DNA of 64,000 nucleotides from Neisseria dentiae (GTDB lineage: Bacteria; Pseudomonadota; Gammaproteobacteria; Burkholderiales; Neisseriaceae). Below the pieces are notes generated by a model. The model saw nothing but the letters and a program-made list of their open reading frames with translations. It did not search any database and was not told the origin of the DNA. The first letter of the stretch is position 1. Each line of letters starts with the position of its first letter. The position numbers and the translations under genes are program-made. Positions 8,582-16,460 of this stretch are shown one piece after another. The DNA is taken from contig NZ_JANIKQ010000001.1 of assembly GCF_024580525.1 (NCBI RefSeq), positions 308,364-372,363 on the forward strand. Reading direction: 5' to 3'.

Positions 8582-9628
8582 TTATTTCTGCCCGCCGAAA
8601 TGGATGCGCGGGTCAACCCAGGAATACGAAATATCCGACAGCAGTTTCGCCAGCAGCCCCATCAGGGTAAACACATACAGCGTGCCCATCACCACCGGAT
8701 AATCGCGCTTCATCACCGCTTCGTAAGAAAGCAGCCCCAAGCCGTCGAGCGAAAACAGGGTTTCTATCAGCAGGCTGCCGGTGAAAAACGCGCCGATAAA
8801 GGCGGCGGGAAAACCGGTAACCAGCGGGATCATGGCGTTGCGGAAAACGTGTTTCCACAAAATCTGCCGCTCGGGCAGGCCTTTGGCGCGGGCGGTGTAA
8901 ACATATTGGCGGCGGATTTCTTCGAGAAACACGTTTTTGGTGAGCACCGTCATCACCGCCAGATTGCCCGCCACCGAAGCGGTAACCGGCAGCGCCATGT
9001 GCCAGAGATAGTCTTTGACTTTGGCCGCCGTGCCGAGCGTTTCCCAATCGTCGCCCACCAAGCCGCCCTGCGGAAACCAAGCGAAAAAGCTGCCGCCGCC
9101 GAAAAACACCAGCAGCACCAAACCCAGCACGAACGGCGGCACGGTATAGCCGACCAACACCACCGCGCCCGACACAACGTCGAACCGCGAACCGTCGCGC
9201 ACGGCTTTGGCAATGCCTAAGGGAATACAGATGAAATAAGTGAGAAAAAACGTCCACAAACCCAGGCTCATCGACACCGGCATTTTTTCTTTCACCAGCT
9301 CGAACACGGTTTGATGGTGGAAAAAGCTTTCGCCCAAATCAAAGCGCACGAAGCGGCCGACCATTTCGATAAAGCGCGTGAGCGGCGGTTTGTCGAAACC
9401 GTATAGGGCGTTGAGTGCGGCCATATCCTCCGCACTCAGGCGGCCGCCGCTTTTGAGCATGCCGCCCGCCGCAGCCGTTTCGCCACCCGCACCGGTTTGG
9501 GTGAGCTGCTGCACCATCTGCTCCACCGGCCCGCCGGGCACGAATTGGATAACGGCAAACGTTACCGCCAAAATGCCCAACAGCGTGGGTACCAGCAGCA
9601 GCAAGCGTTGGAAAATATAACGCCACAT
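8582..9628 (-). CDS. yejB: ABC peptide transporter inner-membrane permease YejB
   Basis: A 348-residue OppB-type permease: N-terminal span followed by a large periplasmic domain (RFVRFDLGESFFHH), five C-terminal spans and the EAA loop (EEIRRQYVYTARAKGLPERQ). The family imports oligopeptides, and in enteric bacteria microcin C. A longer periplasmic insertion around residues 40-75, rich in Gly and Ala, is characteristic of YejB rather than DppB. It is the first yej gene in transcription order; the binding protein is not adjacent. Confidence 0.9.
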   Translation of the reverse strand: MWRYIFQRLLLLVPTLLGILAVTFAVIQFVPGGPVEQMVQQLTQTGAGGETAAAGGMLKSGGRLSAEDMAALNALYGFDKPPLTRFIEMVGRFVRFDLGESFFHHQTVFELVKEKMPVSMSLGLWTFFLTYFICIPLGIAKAVRDGSRFDVVSGAVVLVGYTVPPFVLGLVLLVFFGGGSFFAWFPQGGLVGDDWETLGTAAKVKDYLWHMALPVTASVAGNLAVMTVLTKNVFLEEIRRQYVYTARAKGLPERQILWKHVFRNAMIPLVTGFPAAFIGAFFTGSLLIETLFSLDGLGLLSYEAVMKRDYPVVMGTLYVFTLMGLLAKLLSDISYSWVDPRIHFGGQK

Positions 9629-9766
9629 CGCGCGTCTCTTTATAAATACGGTTTGGAAAATGCGGGCATCTTATCAAGATTAAGGCCGTCTGAAAACGGA
9701 AAACCGCAGCGCTTAAACACGCTGCGGCCGGATTCTGAAAACAAACGGTGCGAAAGCCGCAAGCCG

Positions 9767-10051
9767 TTATTTGCAGTTTACGCCTTGGATTTTCGGGCTG
9801 TCGCCGTTGCCCACCTTGAATACGCACTTGGTGGCGCTGCTGCCGGAAACGGTGAGGCTGCCGCCGGCCAGATTCAGGTTAACCGGCTCTTTCACCCCCA
9901 TGCTCACGGCGGTGGCGGCGAGTTTCTGCACGTTGTCTTGAGTGTAAGGTGTGTTGTTAGAAGCTACTTTGATTTCTTTGGCCGCATAAGCATTGGCGCT
10001 AAGGGCAAGCGCGGCAACGGCAGACAAGGCAAAGAATTTGGTTTTGTTCAT
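9767..10051 (-). CDS. Small secreted protein of unknown function
   Basis: A 94-residue protein beginning MNKTKFFALSAVAALALSA, a clear Sec signal peptide probably cleaved after AYA at residue 23. The mature part is about 70 residues with two cysteines (CVFKVGNGD and GVNCK) that could form a disulfide. I do not recognise a family. An in-frame start 111 bases upstream would bury the signal peptide, so the ATG at 10051 was chosen; AGGAAAC lies just ahead. It stands alone between yejB and amgK. Confidence 0.75.
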   Translation of the reverse strand: MNKTKFFALSAVAALALSANAYAAKEIKVASNNTPYTQDNVQKLAATAVSMGVKEPVNLNLAGGSLTVSGSSATKCVFKVGNGDSPKIQGVNCK

Positions 10052-10216
10052 GAAAGTGTTTCCTTTGGATAATGGCGCGATACATACGCCGGTGTATGCA
10101 GAATAGGGGCAAACGGCGGCGGCGGCAAGCGGCGGGGTGTTTTTTACGCTGCGCTGTTGCAATCTGGTGCAGATTTACATAAGTTTTCGTGATACTGCTT
10201 TCATTTTAAACAAAAA

Positions 10217-10254
10217 TTTCAGACGGCCCGTTTACATTCGTAAAGGCCGTCTGA
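10217..10254. terminator. Uptake-sequence hairpin after amgK
   Basis: Inverted arms TTTCAGACGGCC and GGCCGTCTGAAA around a 14-base loop, starting about 18 bases beyond the amgK stop. Confidence 0.6.
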
Positions 10255-10271
10255 AAACAATTTTCAGGCAA

Positions 10272-11276
10272 TCAGAAGGTAAAGCCCGTTTCCAACTCTT
10301 CGTCGCCCACCAAATCCACCAGCAGCGCATACAGCGGCGCCAAATCGTGATAGCGGCGCGAAGCGCGGCGCAGGTAATTTAAAAAGCGCGGGATTTCGGG
10401 GCGGTATTTGTCTTTGCCGTCGCGGTAGTAAAGGCGCGCGAAAATGCCTGCCACTTTCAGATGGCGCTGCACACCCATCCATTCGAACCAACGGTAAAAC
10501 TCGTCGAACTGCTCCGGCACGGGCAGGCCGGCGGCGCGCGCCTTTTCCCAATAGCGGATCACCAAATCCAACACGAACTCTTCCTCCCACTCGATAAAGG
10601 CATCGCGCAGCAGCGACACCAAATCGTAGGCAATCGGGCCGTAGAGCGCGTCTTGAAAATCCAGCACGCCCGGGCGTCCTTCGGCCAGCATCAGGTTGCG
10701 GACGATATAGTCGCGGTGCACATACACCTGCGGCTGTGCCAAAAGGGGCGGCAGCAGCGCTTCAACGGTTTGGTTCCACCATTCGCGCTGCTTGAAATTC
10801 AGGGTTTTGCCCAACTCTTTGGCCACAAACCATTCGGGGAACAGGTTGATTTCGCGCAGCATCACTTCGCGGTCGTATTCGGGCAGCAGGCCGGGGCGGC
10901 TGTTTTTCTGCAAAACCACCAATTCGTCGATGGCTTCGAGCAGCAGCGCTTTATCGGCCGTTTCGTTGCGCGCCTGCTGCATGGCGGTTAAAAAAGTGGT
11001 GTTGCCCAAATCGTTTAACACCATAAAGCCGAGTTTTTCGTCGACATGCAGAACCTGCGGCACGTTTATCATGTCAAATAATTTTTGCACTTTCAGATAA
11101 GGTGCCACGCTCATTTTATCGGGCGGCGCATCCATGCAGACAACCGTGCCGCCGTCTGAAAAAGCGGCACGGAAATAACGTCGGAAATCCGCATCGGCGG
11201 CGGCAAAACTCAATTCAAAAATCCGGTTCGGGTAAACCGTTTCAAGCCAGTTTTTCAGTTCGGTTTGTCGTTGCAT
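10272..11276 (-). CDS. amgK: AmgK-type anomeric sugar kinase (MurNAc/GlcNAc-1-kinase), aminoglycoside phosphotransferase fold
   Basis: A 334-residue member of the APH/choline kinase superfamily with the catalytic loop YVHRDYIVRNLML and metal-binding VLDFQDALYGPIAYDL. AmgK phosphorylates MurNAc at C1 in the peptidoglycan-recycling route that bypasses de novo UDP-MurNAc synthesis. Adjacency to lptD is the same as in Pseudomonas and supports the assignment. The expected partner uridylyltransferase gene murU does not follow; a secreted protein gene does. The start was placed at the ATG at 11276, since the upstream extension is the reverse complement of lptD. It is divergent from lptD across a 71-base spacer containing a palindrome. 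Confidence 0.85.
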   Translation of the reverse strand: MQRQTELKNWLETVYPNRIFELSFAAADADFRRYFRAAFSDGGTVVCMDAPPDKMSVAPYLKVQKLFDMINVPQVLHVDEKLGFMVLNDLGNTTFLTAMQQARNETADKALLLEAIDELVVLQKNSRPGLLPEYDREVMLREINLFPEWFVAKELGKTLNFKQREWWNQTVEALLPPLLAQPQVYVHRDYIVRNLMLAEGRPGVLDFQDALYGPIAYDLVSLLRDAFIEWEEEFVLDLVIRYWEKARAAGLPVPEQFDEFYRWFEWMGVQRHLKVAGIFARLYYRDGKDKYRPEIPRFLNYLRRASRRYHDLAPLYALLVDLVGDEELETGFTF

Positions 11277-11298
11277 GATGGTTTTTTTGATTTTTCGG

Positions 11299-11321
11299 GT
11301 TAGAATAGCCGCTATTCTAAC
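11299..11321. promoter_or_regulatory. Palindrome with opposed -10-like boxes between amgK and lptD
   Basis: Bases 11300-11320 form a perfect interrupted palindrome with half-site TTAGAATAG and a three-base centre. Each strand reads TAGAAT, a good -10 hexamer, so the palindrome could hold the overlapping divergent promoters of amgK and lptD or bind a dimeric regulator. The lptD start codon is 28 bases to the right and the amgK start 24 bases to the left. Confidence 0.5.
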
Positions 11322-11347
11322 TGGCAAAACCGATTTAAGGTGAGACT

Positions 11348-13675
11348 TTGGCTCGTTTATTTTCATTAAAACCGGTGGTGGTCGCCCTGAGCGTAGGCTT
11401 CGGCGCGGCGGCTTCGGCACAGGCCGCCGACGGCTTGTCGCTGGGCAACACCTGCCTGAACTGCACCCCCGAAAAACTGAAAAACGCAGCGGCGGCACAC
11501 GCCATACCCGAGATCAAACGCAGCGGCGGCGAGCCGCTGCCCGCCGACTACACCCGCGTAACCGCCGATTTGGTAGAAGGCCAAACCAACGTAAAAGTGC
11601 GTGCCGAAGGCGATGTGATTATCGAGCGCAACGACCAGATATTAAACGCGCAATGGGTGGATTACGACCAAACCGCCGAAACCGTTACCGCCGGCAATAC
11701 TTTCGTGCTCTACCAAAACGGCACCACCGTTACCGGCGAAAACGTGCAATATAATCTGACCGAGCGCACCGGCACCGCACACAACACCCGTTTGGAAAGC
11801 GAGCAAAACGGCCGCCGTCTGCAAAGCGTGAGCGAATCGGCCGAAATGCAGGGCGACGGCCGCTACAAATTAATCAACACCAAATTCAACACCTGCGAAC
11901 CGGGCGACGCAAGCTGGTATATCAAAGCCAAAAGCATAGAAGCCAACCAAAACACCGGCATCGGCGTGGCCAAAGGCGCTTCGCTGGTGTTCGGCGGCGT
12001 ACCGGTTCTCTACACGCCGTGGGCTGATTTTCCGCTTAACAGCAACCGCAAAAGCGGTCTTTTGGTGCCCACCGTCGGCCTCGGTTCAGACGGCCTCGAG
12101 CTGGATTTGCCCTATTATATGAACCTCGCGCCCAATTACGACGCTACCATCACCCCCGGCGTTATCGGCAGCCGCGGCGCGCGCATCGGCGGCCAGTTCC
12201 GCTACCTGCAACCGAAATACGCCGGCCAGGTTGAAGGCACTTGGATGCCCGACGACCGCAAAAGCGAACACAACAACCGCTACCAGTTCAAGTTCAACCA
12301 CAACCAGCAATTCACTTCGAAGCTCAGCGGCGGCATCGACTATAACCGCGTTTCCGACAACGACTACTACCGCGACTTCTACGGCCAAGACGACATCGCC
12401 GCCAACGTCAACCTCAACCGCCAAGTTTGGCTGAACTACAACGACACCCTGTGGGGCGGCGCGCTCAACGGCCACTTCACCGTGCAGAAATACCAAACAC
12501 TGGCCAACATCTACGGCTATAAAGACGAACCCTACGCCATCATGCCGCGTCTGCAAGGCACTTGGAGCAAAAACATCGGCAACGCACAGGTAGATTTGTC
12601 CGGCCAGTTCACGCGCTTCGACCACGACAGCAAACAATCGGGCAAACGCGTGATTATCAAACCCAGCATAAAATGGGATTTCCACAACTCATGGGGCTAT
12701 ATCCGCCCGAAAATCGGCGTGCACTCGGCCTATTACGATTTGGAAGAATTCGGCAGCACCCCCTCCCGCACCGCCAGCCTTACCCTGCCGGTTTTCAACG
12801 TCGACAGCGGCATGACCTTCGAGCGCAAAACCTCGTTTTTAGGCAGCGACTATATCCAAACGCTGGAACCGCGCCTGTTTTACAACTATATTCCCACCAA
12901 ATCGCAAAACGACCTGCCCAATTTCGACACCTCTAGAAACAGCTTCAGCTACGACCAGCTTTTCCGAGAAAACCTCTATTCGGGCAACGACCGCGTTAAT
13001 TCGGCCAACAGCATTTCCACCGCCGTACAAACCCGCTTCCTCAATCCCCGCAACGGCGCAGAACTGTTCCGCGCCGGTATCGGCCAGAAGTTTTACCTGA
13101 AAAACGATAACGTGCAGCTCGACGGCAGCATCGGCCGCTACCCGCGCAACCGTTCCGACTGGGTAGCGTTTGCCAACGGCAAAATCACCGACAGCATCCG
13201 CATGGATGTCGATATCCACTACAACCAAAACGAAAGCCGCGCCGAAAGCTATTCAACCGCCCTGCTCTACAACCCCGAACCCGGCAAAGTGTTGAGTGCT
13301 CGCTACAAATACGGCCGCAACGAAAAAATCTACCTGCAAGACGACGGCGTATATTTCTACGACAAAACCCGCCAAATCGACTTGGCCGCCCAATGGCCGA
13401 TTGCCAAAAACCTTTACGCCATCGCCCGATACAACTACGAGCTGCAAGGCAGAAAACCGATTGAAATGCTCGCCGGCATCGAATACAAAAGCGGTTGCGG
13501 CTGCTGGGGCGCCAGCATCGTCGGCCAACGCTACATAACCGGCCTCAACAGCACCAAAAACGCCGTATTCTTCAACCTGCAACTGAAAGACTTGAGCAAT
13601 ATCGGCAACAACCCCTTTGAAAAACTGCGCTTGGCCGTTCCCGGCTACAGCAAAACCAACGAGGTAAACCAATGA
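11348..13675 (+). CDS. lptD: LPS-assembly outer-membrane protein LptD
   Basis: LptD with LptE inserts lipooligosaccharide into the outer leaflet. The 775 residues comprise a signal peptide (about residues 1-26), an N-terminal beta-taco LptA-like domain starting near GDVIIERNDQILNAQWVDYD, and a C-terminal barrel of about 550 residues ending near FEKLRLAVPGY. Cysteines for the disulfide network are visible in GNTCLNC near the N-terminus and SGCGCWG near the C-terminus. The start is a TTG at 11348 preceded by AAGGTGAG; no ATG or GTG fits better. It overlaps the surA start by four bases (ATGA). Confidence 0.95.
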   Translation: MARLFSLKPVVVALSVGFGAAASAQAADGLSLGNTCLNCTPEKLKNAAAAHAIPEIKRSGGEPLPADYTRVTADLVEGQTNVKVRAEGDVIIERNDQILNAQWVDYDQTAETVTAGNTFVLYQNGTTVTGENVQYNLTERTGTAHNTRLESEQNGRRLQSVSESAEMQGDGRYKLINTKFNTCEPGDASWYIKAKSIEANQNTGIGVAKGASLVFGGVPVLYTPWADFPLNSNRKSGLLVPTVGLGSDGLELDLPYYMNLAPNYDATITPGVIGSRGARIGGQFRYLQPKYAGQVEGTWMPDDRKSEHNNRYQFKFNHNQQFTSKLSGGIDYNRVSDNDYYRDFYGQDDIAANVNLNRQVWLNYNDTLWGGALNGHFTVQKYQTLANIYGYKDEPYAIMPRLQGTWSKNIGNAQVDLSGQFTRFDHDSKQSGKRVIIKPSIKWDFHNSWGYIRPKIGVHSAYYDLEEFGSTPSRTASLTLPVFNVDSGMTFERKTSFLGSDYIQTLEPRLFYNYIPTKSQNDLPNFDTSRNSFSYDQLFRENLYSGNDRVNSANSISTAVQTRFLNPRNGAELFRAGIGQKFYLKNDNVQLDGSIGRYPRNRSDWVAFANGKITDSIRMDVDIHYNQNESRAESYSTALLYNPEPGKVLSARYKYGRNEKIYLQDDGVYFYDKTRQIDLAAQWPIAKNLYAIARYNYELQGRKPIEMLAGIEYKSGCGCWGASIVGQRYITGLNSTKNAVFFNLQLKDLSNIGNNPFEKLRLAVPGYSKTNEVNQ

Positions 13676-14628
13676 ATTTCAAACCCCTGATGCTAGCTGC
13701 CGCCCTCGGTTTGGCGCTGCAAACCGCACAAGCCGCCGAAGTCAAACAGGTGGACGGCATCGCCGCCATTGCCGGCAACGAAGTGATTACCCAGCGCGAC
13801 GTGCGCCAAGGCATGGCCGAAGCCCGCAGCCGCTTGGGCAAAAACGTTAACGAAGACGAACTGCGCACCCAAGTGTTGCAGCAGCTGATCAACCAATCGC
13901 TGATCGTGCAGGCCGGCAAACGCCGCAACATCACCGCCGGCGATGCCGAAATCGATGCCGCCTTAAGCGACATCGCCCAATCCCGCAAAACCACCGTCGA
14001 CGGCCTCTACGCCCAAGCCGCCAAAAGCGGCGTGAGCAAAGCCGCCATGCGCCGCAGCATTGCCGACAGCATCATCACCCAAAAAGTACGCCAGCAGGCC
14101 GTGATGCAGCAAAGCCGCGTGAGCGACGCCGAAGTGGACAGCATGATCGCCCACGCCAAACAGCAAGGCACACCCTTGCCGCAAGGCGAACCGCTGCGCC
14201 AATACCGCGCCCAGCACATTCTGCTGAAAGCCGAAAACGCCAATGCCACCAAAGCCGCTGAGAGCGGCATCCGCAAAATCTACAACCAAGCGCGCAGCGG
14301 CACCGACTTTTCCGCACTCGCCCGCCAATATTCGCAAGACGGCAGCGCAGCCAACGGCGGCGATTTGGGTTGGTTTTCAGACGGCCAAATGGTGCCCGAA
14401 TTTGAAAACGCCGTGCACAACCTGAAACCCGGCCAAGTAAGCCGCCCCGTGCGAAGCCAATTCGGCTGGCACATCATCAAACTGAACGACGTGCGCGAAG
14501 CAGGCACGCCTGAAGAGCGCCAGCGCGAAGCCATGCGCCAGTATATCGCCCGCCAAAAAGCCGAGCAGGCTACCGTTAACCTGCTCAAAGAGCTGCACGA
14601 AACCTCTTATGTAGAAATCCGCCGCTAA
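13672..14628 (+). CDS. surA: Periplasmic peptidyl-prolyl isomerase and chaperone SurA, one-parvulin-domain form
   Basis: This 318-residue protein has a signal peptide (about residues 1-22), a SurA N-terminal chaperone domain (VDGIAAIAGNEVITQRDV) and a single parvulin domain (residues about 175-275: AQHILLK, SQDGSAANGGDLGWFSDGQM, FGWHIIKLNDVRE). Enteric SurA has two parvulin domains and about 430 residues, so this is the shorter type. It overlaps lptD by four bases, so the chaperone is translationally coupled to one of its main barrel clients. A strong terminator follows at 14666-14706. Confidence 0.9.
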   Translation: MNFKPLMLAAALGLALQTAQAAEVKQVDGIAAIAGNEVITQRDVRQGMAEARSRLGKNVNEDELRTQVLQQLINQSLIVQAGKRRNITAGDAEIDAALSDIAQSRKTTVDGLYAQAAKSGVSKAAMRRSIADSIITQKVRQQAVMQQSRVSDAEVDSMIAHAKQQGTPLPQGEPLRQYRAQHILLKAENANATKAAESGIRKIYNQARSGTDFSALARQYSQDGSAANGGDLGWFSDGQMVPEFENAVHNLKPGQVSRPVRSQFGWHIIKLNDVREAGTPEERQREAMRQYIARQKAEQATVNLLKELHETSYVEIRR

Positions 14629-14665
14629 GCTAGGCGTGTAACATACAGCAACAGCCGTAGCAATA

Positions 14666-14706
14666 AGGCCGTATCTCTGCAAACCCTATTTGCAGAGGTA
14701 CGGCCT
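14666..14706 (+). terminator. Strong intrinsic terminator after surA
   Basis: An 18-bp stem with one mismatch (arms beginning AGGCCGTATCTCTGCAAA), a five-base loop and a following run of T. It is not an uptake-sequence pair. It also lies downstream of the convergent AhpD-like gene. Confidence 0.85.
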
Positions 14707-14737
14707 AAGTTTTTCGAGAACCGCTTGCTTCCGGGGT

Positions 14738-15211
14738 TTACAGTTCCAGCTTATCCAAGCCCATGACTTTGTCCATCGAGCCGATTTCGGTGTGGAAAGC
14801 CACGCCCAAGCGGTTCCAGGCGTTGATTTGGGCGATGGAAAACACAATGTCGCACAGCTCCTGCTCGCTCAACACGGTCAGCGCGCGGCGGTAGAGTTCG
14901 TCGCTCAAACCTTCGGGGCTGAGTTTGGTTAACGCCTCGGTTAGCTCCAGCGCCATCCGTTCTTTGTCGGAAAATAGATTGCTTTCGCGCCAAACGGCAA
15001 CATGGTGCAGGCGCATTTCTCGCTCGCCGTGTTTGCGGGCGGTTTTCACGTGCATATCCAAACAAAACGAGCAGCCGTTCAGCTGCGACGCGCGAATTTT
15101 GATGATTTCCTTCATCAGGACATCAATCGACAAATCGCCCAGCGCGGCTTCCACTTTCAACATTTCGTTAAACACCTTTGCGCCTTTGGTGGGGTAGTCC
15201 AGTCTTTGCAT
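14738..15211 (-). CDS. Carboxymuconolactone decarboxylase/AhpD-like peroxidase family protein
   Basis: A 157-residue all-alpha protein with the AhpD core motif GCSFCLDMHVKTARK: redox cysteines C47 and C50 in CxxC and H54 following. Family members are alkylhydroperoxidases or carboxymuconolactone decarboxylases; the CxxC plus His pattern favours a thiol peroxidase or reductase role. It is monocistronic, divergent from miaA, and its promoter appears to lie on the left arm of the palindromic element at 15256-15309. Its substrate is unknown. Confidence 0.85.
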   Translation of the reverse strand: MQRLDYPTKGAKVFNEMLKVEAALGDLSIDVLMKEIIKIRASQLNGCSFCLDMHVKTARKHGEREMRLHHVAVWRESNLFSDKERMALELTEALTKLSPEGLSDELYRRALTVLSEQELCDIVFSIAQINAWNRLGVAFHTEIGSMDKVMGLDKLEL

Positions 15212-15253
15212 TTTTAAGCTCCGTTCGTTTCAATGGGTTTCTGATGGTTGTGA

Positions 15254-15311
15254 AGTATAACAAAAGGCCGTCTGAAAACTTTCAATTTTTCAGACGGCCT
15301 TTTGTTATAAT
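15254..15311. promoter_or_regulatory. Extended uptake-sequence palindrome carrying divergent -10 boxes (AhpD-like gene / miaA)
   Basis: Perfect 23-bp inverted arms at 15256-15278 and 15287-15309 flank an 8-base loop. Each arm contains a full uptake sequence extended by AAAACAATA-type flanks. The right arm runs into TATAAT (15306-15311) facing miaA, whose start is 32 bases on; the left arm runs into TATACT on the minus strand (15259-15254), 43 bases from the start of the AhpD-like gene. Any -35 elements would fall inside the hairpin. Confidence 0.55.
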
Positions 15312-15342
15312 CGTTCCCTTTTCCGCACGCCGTCCCGCACCG

Positions 15343-16293
15343 ATGACCGCCCCCAAAGCCTTCGCCCTGCTCGGCCCCACCGCCGGCGGCAAAACCGGCC
15401 TCGCCCTGCAAATCGCCGAACACCTGCCCGTGGAAATCATCAGCCTCGATTCTGCGCTGGTTTACCGCGGCATGGACATCGGCACCGCCAAGCCCACCGC
15501 CGCCGAACGCGCCGCCGTGCCGCATCACTTAATCGACATCATTTCGCCGCTCGAAGCCTACAGCGCCGCCGACTTCGTGCGCGACTGCGTGCGGCTGGCG
15601 CACGAAATCGGCGCACGCGGCAAACTGCCGCTGATTGTGGGCGGCACCATGATGTATTTCCACGCCCTCACCGAAGGCTTGAACGCGCTGCCCGAAGCCG
15701 ATCCCGCCGTGCGCGCCGCCTTGCAGGCCGAAAAAGCCGCACACGGTTTGGCACACCTCTACCGCCGCCTGCAAGCAGCCGACCCTGCCACCGCCGCGCG
15801 TTTGGAACCCGCCGACAGCCAGCGCATCGAGCGCGCGCTCGAAGTGTTTATCCTCACCGGCAAACCCTTGAGCCGCCATTTCGCCGAGCAGCAAGCGCAC
15901 ACCCCGCCGCTCGATTTGCACACCGTGGCGCTGATTCCCGAAAACCGTGCCCTGCTTCATGCGCAAATCGGCAAGCGTTTCGCAACCATGCTCGAACAAG
16001 GCTTTTTAAAAGAAGTCGAAAGGCTGCAAACCGAATACCCCGCGCTCACCGCCGATATGCCTTCCATGCGCTGCGTAGGCTACCGCCAGGCGTGGGATTA
16101 TCTGGCGGGCGCCTGCGGCTATCAGGAGTTTATTGAAAAAGGCACCGCCGCCACCCGCCAGCTTGCCAAACGCCAGCTTACCTGGCTGCGCAAAACTCCG
16201 ATAAACAAAGTGATCGATCCCTACGGCAGCGGCGGCAATATGCTTCAGACGGCCTTAGCCGAAGCCCGGCAACATTTCGGCGGCACGGCATAA
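15343..16293 (+). CDS. miaA: tRNA dimethylallyltransferase MiaA
   Basis: MiaA adds the dimethylallyl group to N6 of A37 in tRNAs reading UNN codons. The 316 residues start with P-loop LLGPTAGGKTGLALQ, followed by SLDSALVYRGMDIGTAKPT and the later MRCVGYRQAWDYL and TRQLAKRQLTWLR motifs. The ATG at 15343 was chosen because it begins ten residues before the P-loop; upstream codons come from the palindromic spacer. No hfq follows, unlike in enteric bacteria. Confidence 0.96.
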   Translation: MTAPKAFALLGPTAGGKTGLALQIAEHLPVEIISLDSALVYRGMDIGTAKPTAAERAAVPHHLIDIISPLEAYSAADFVRDCVRLAHEIGARGKLPLIVGGTMMYFHALTEGLNALPEADPAVRAALQAEKAAHGLAHLYRRLQAADPATAARLEPADSQRIERALEVFILTGKPLSRHFAEQQAHTPPLDLHTVALIPENRALLHAQIGKRFATMLEQGFLKEVERLQTEYPALTADMPSMRCVGYRQAWDYLAGACGYQEFIEKGTAATRQLAKRQLTWLRKTPINKVIDPYGSGGNMLQTALAEARQHFGGTA

Positions 16294-16356
16294 CTTGTTA
16301 ACAATCTTTTCCCCGCAACGGTTGTAATTTTATTAAAATAGCCCAAGCTTTAATGC

Positions 16357-16435
16357 TAGGAAGTGTAGCCATAAGGCTTTGCGGCGGTATTTTTGGTTAA
16401 AATCCGCTTCACAAGCCTTCTGACTACACTCCCTA
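16357..16435 (-). repeat. Internally deleted copy (R1) of the TA-flanked MITE-like family
   Basis: This 79-base element keeps both terminal inverted repeats (left degenerate: AGGAAGTGTAGCCATAAGG; right CTTCTGACTACACTCCC) and the GCGGTATTTTTGGTTAAAATCCGC segment but has lost the middle. Full copies are at 31366, 32971, 47011 and 56994. It lies between miaA and the Gcr-family gene. Confidence 0.8.
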
Positions 16436-16460
16436 GAAATAAAATACCAGCCTCAACGAG

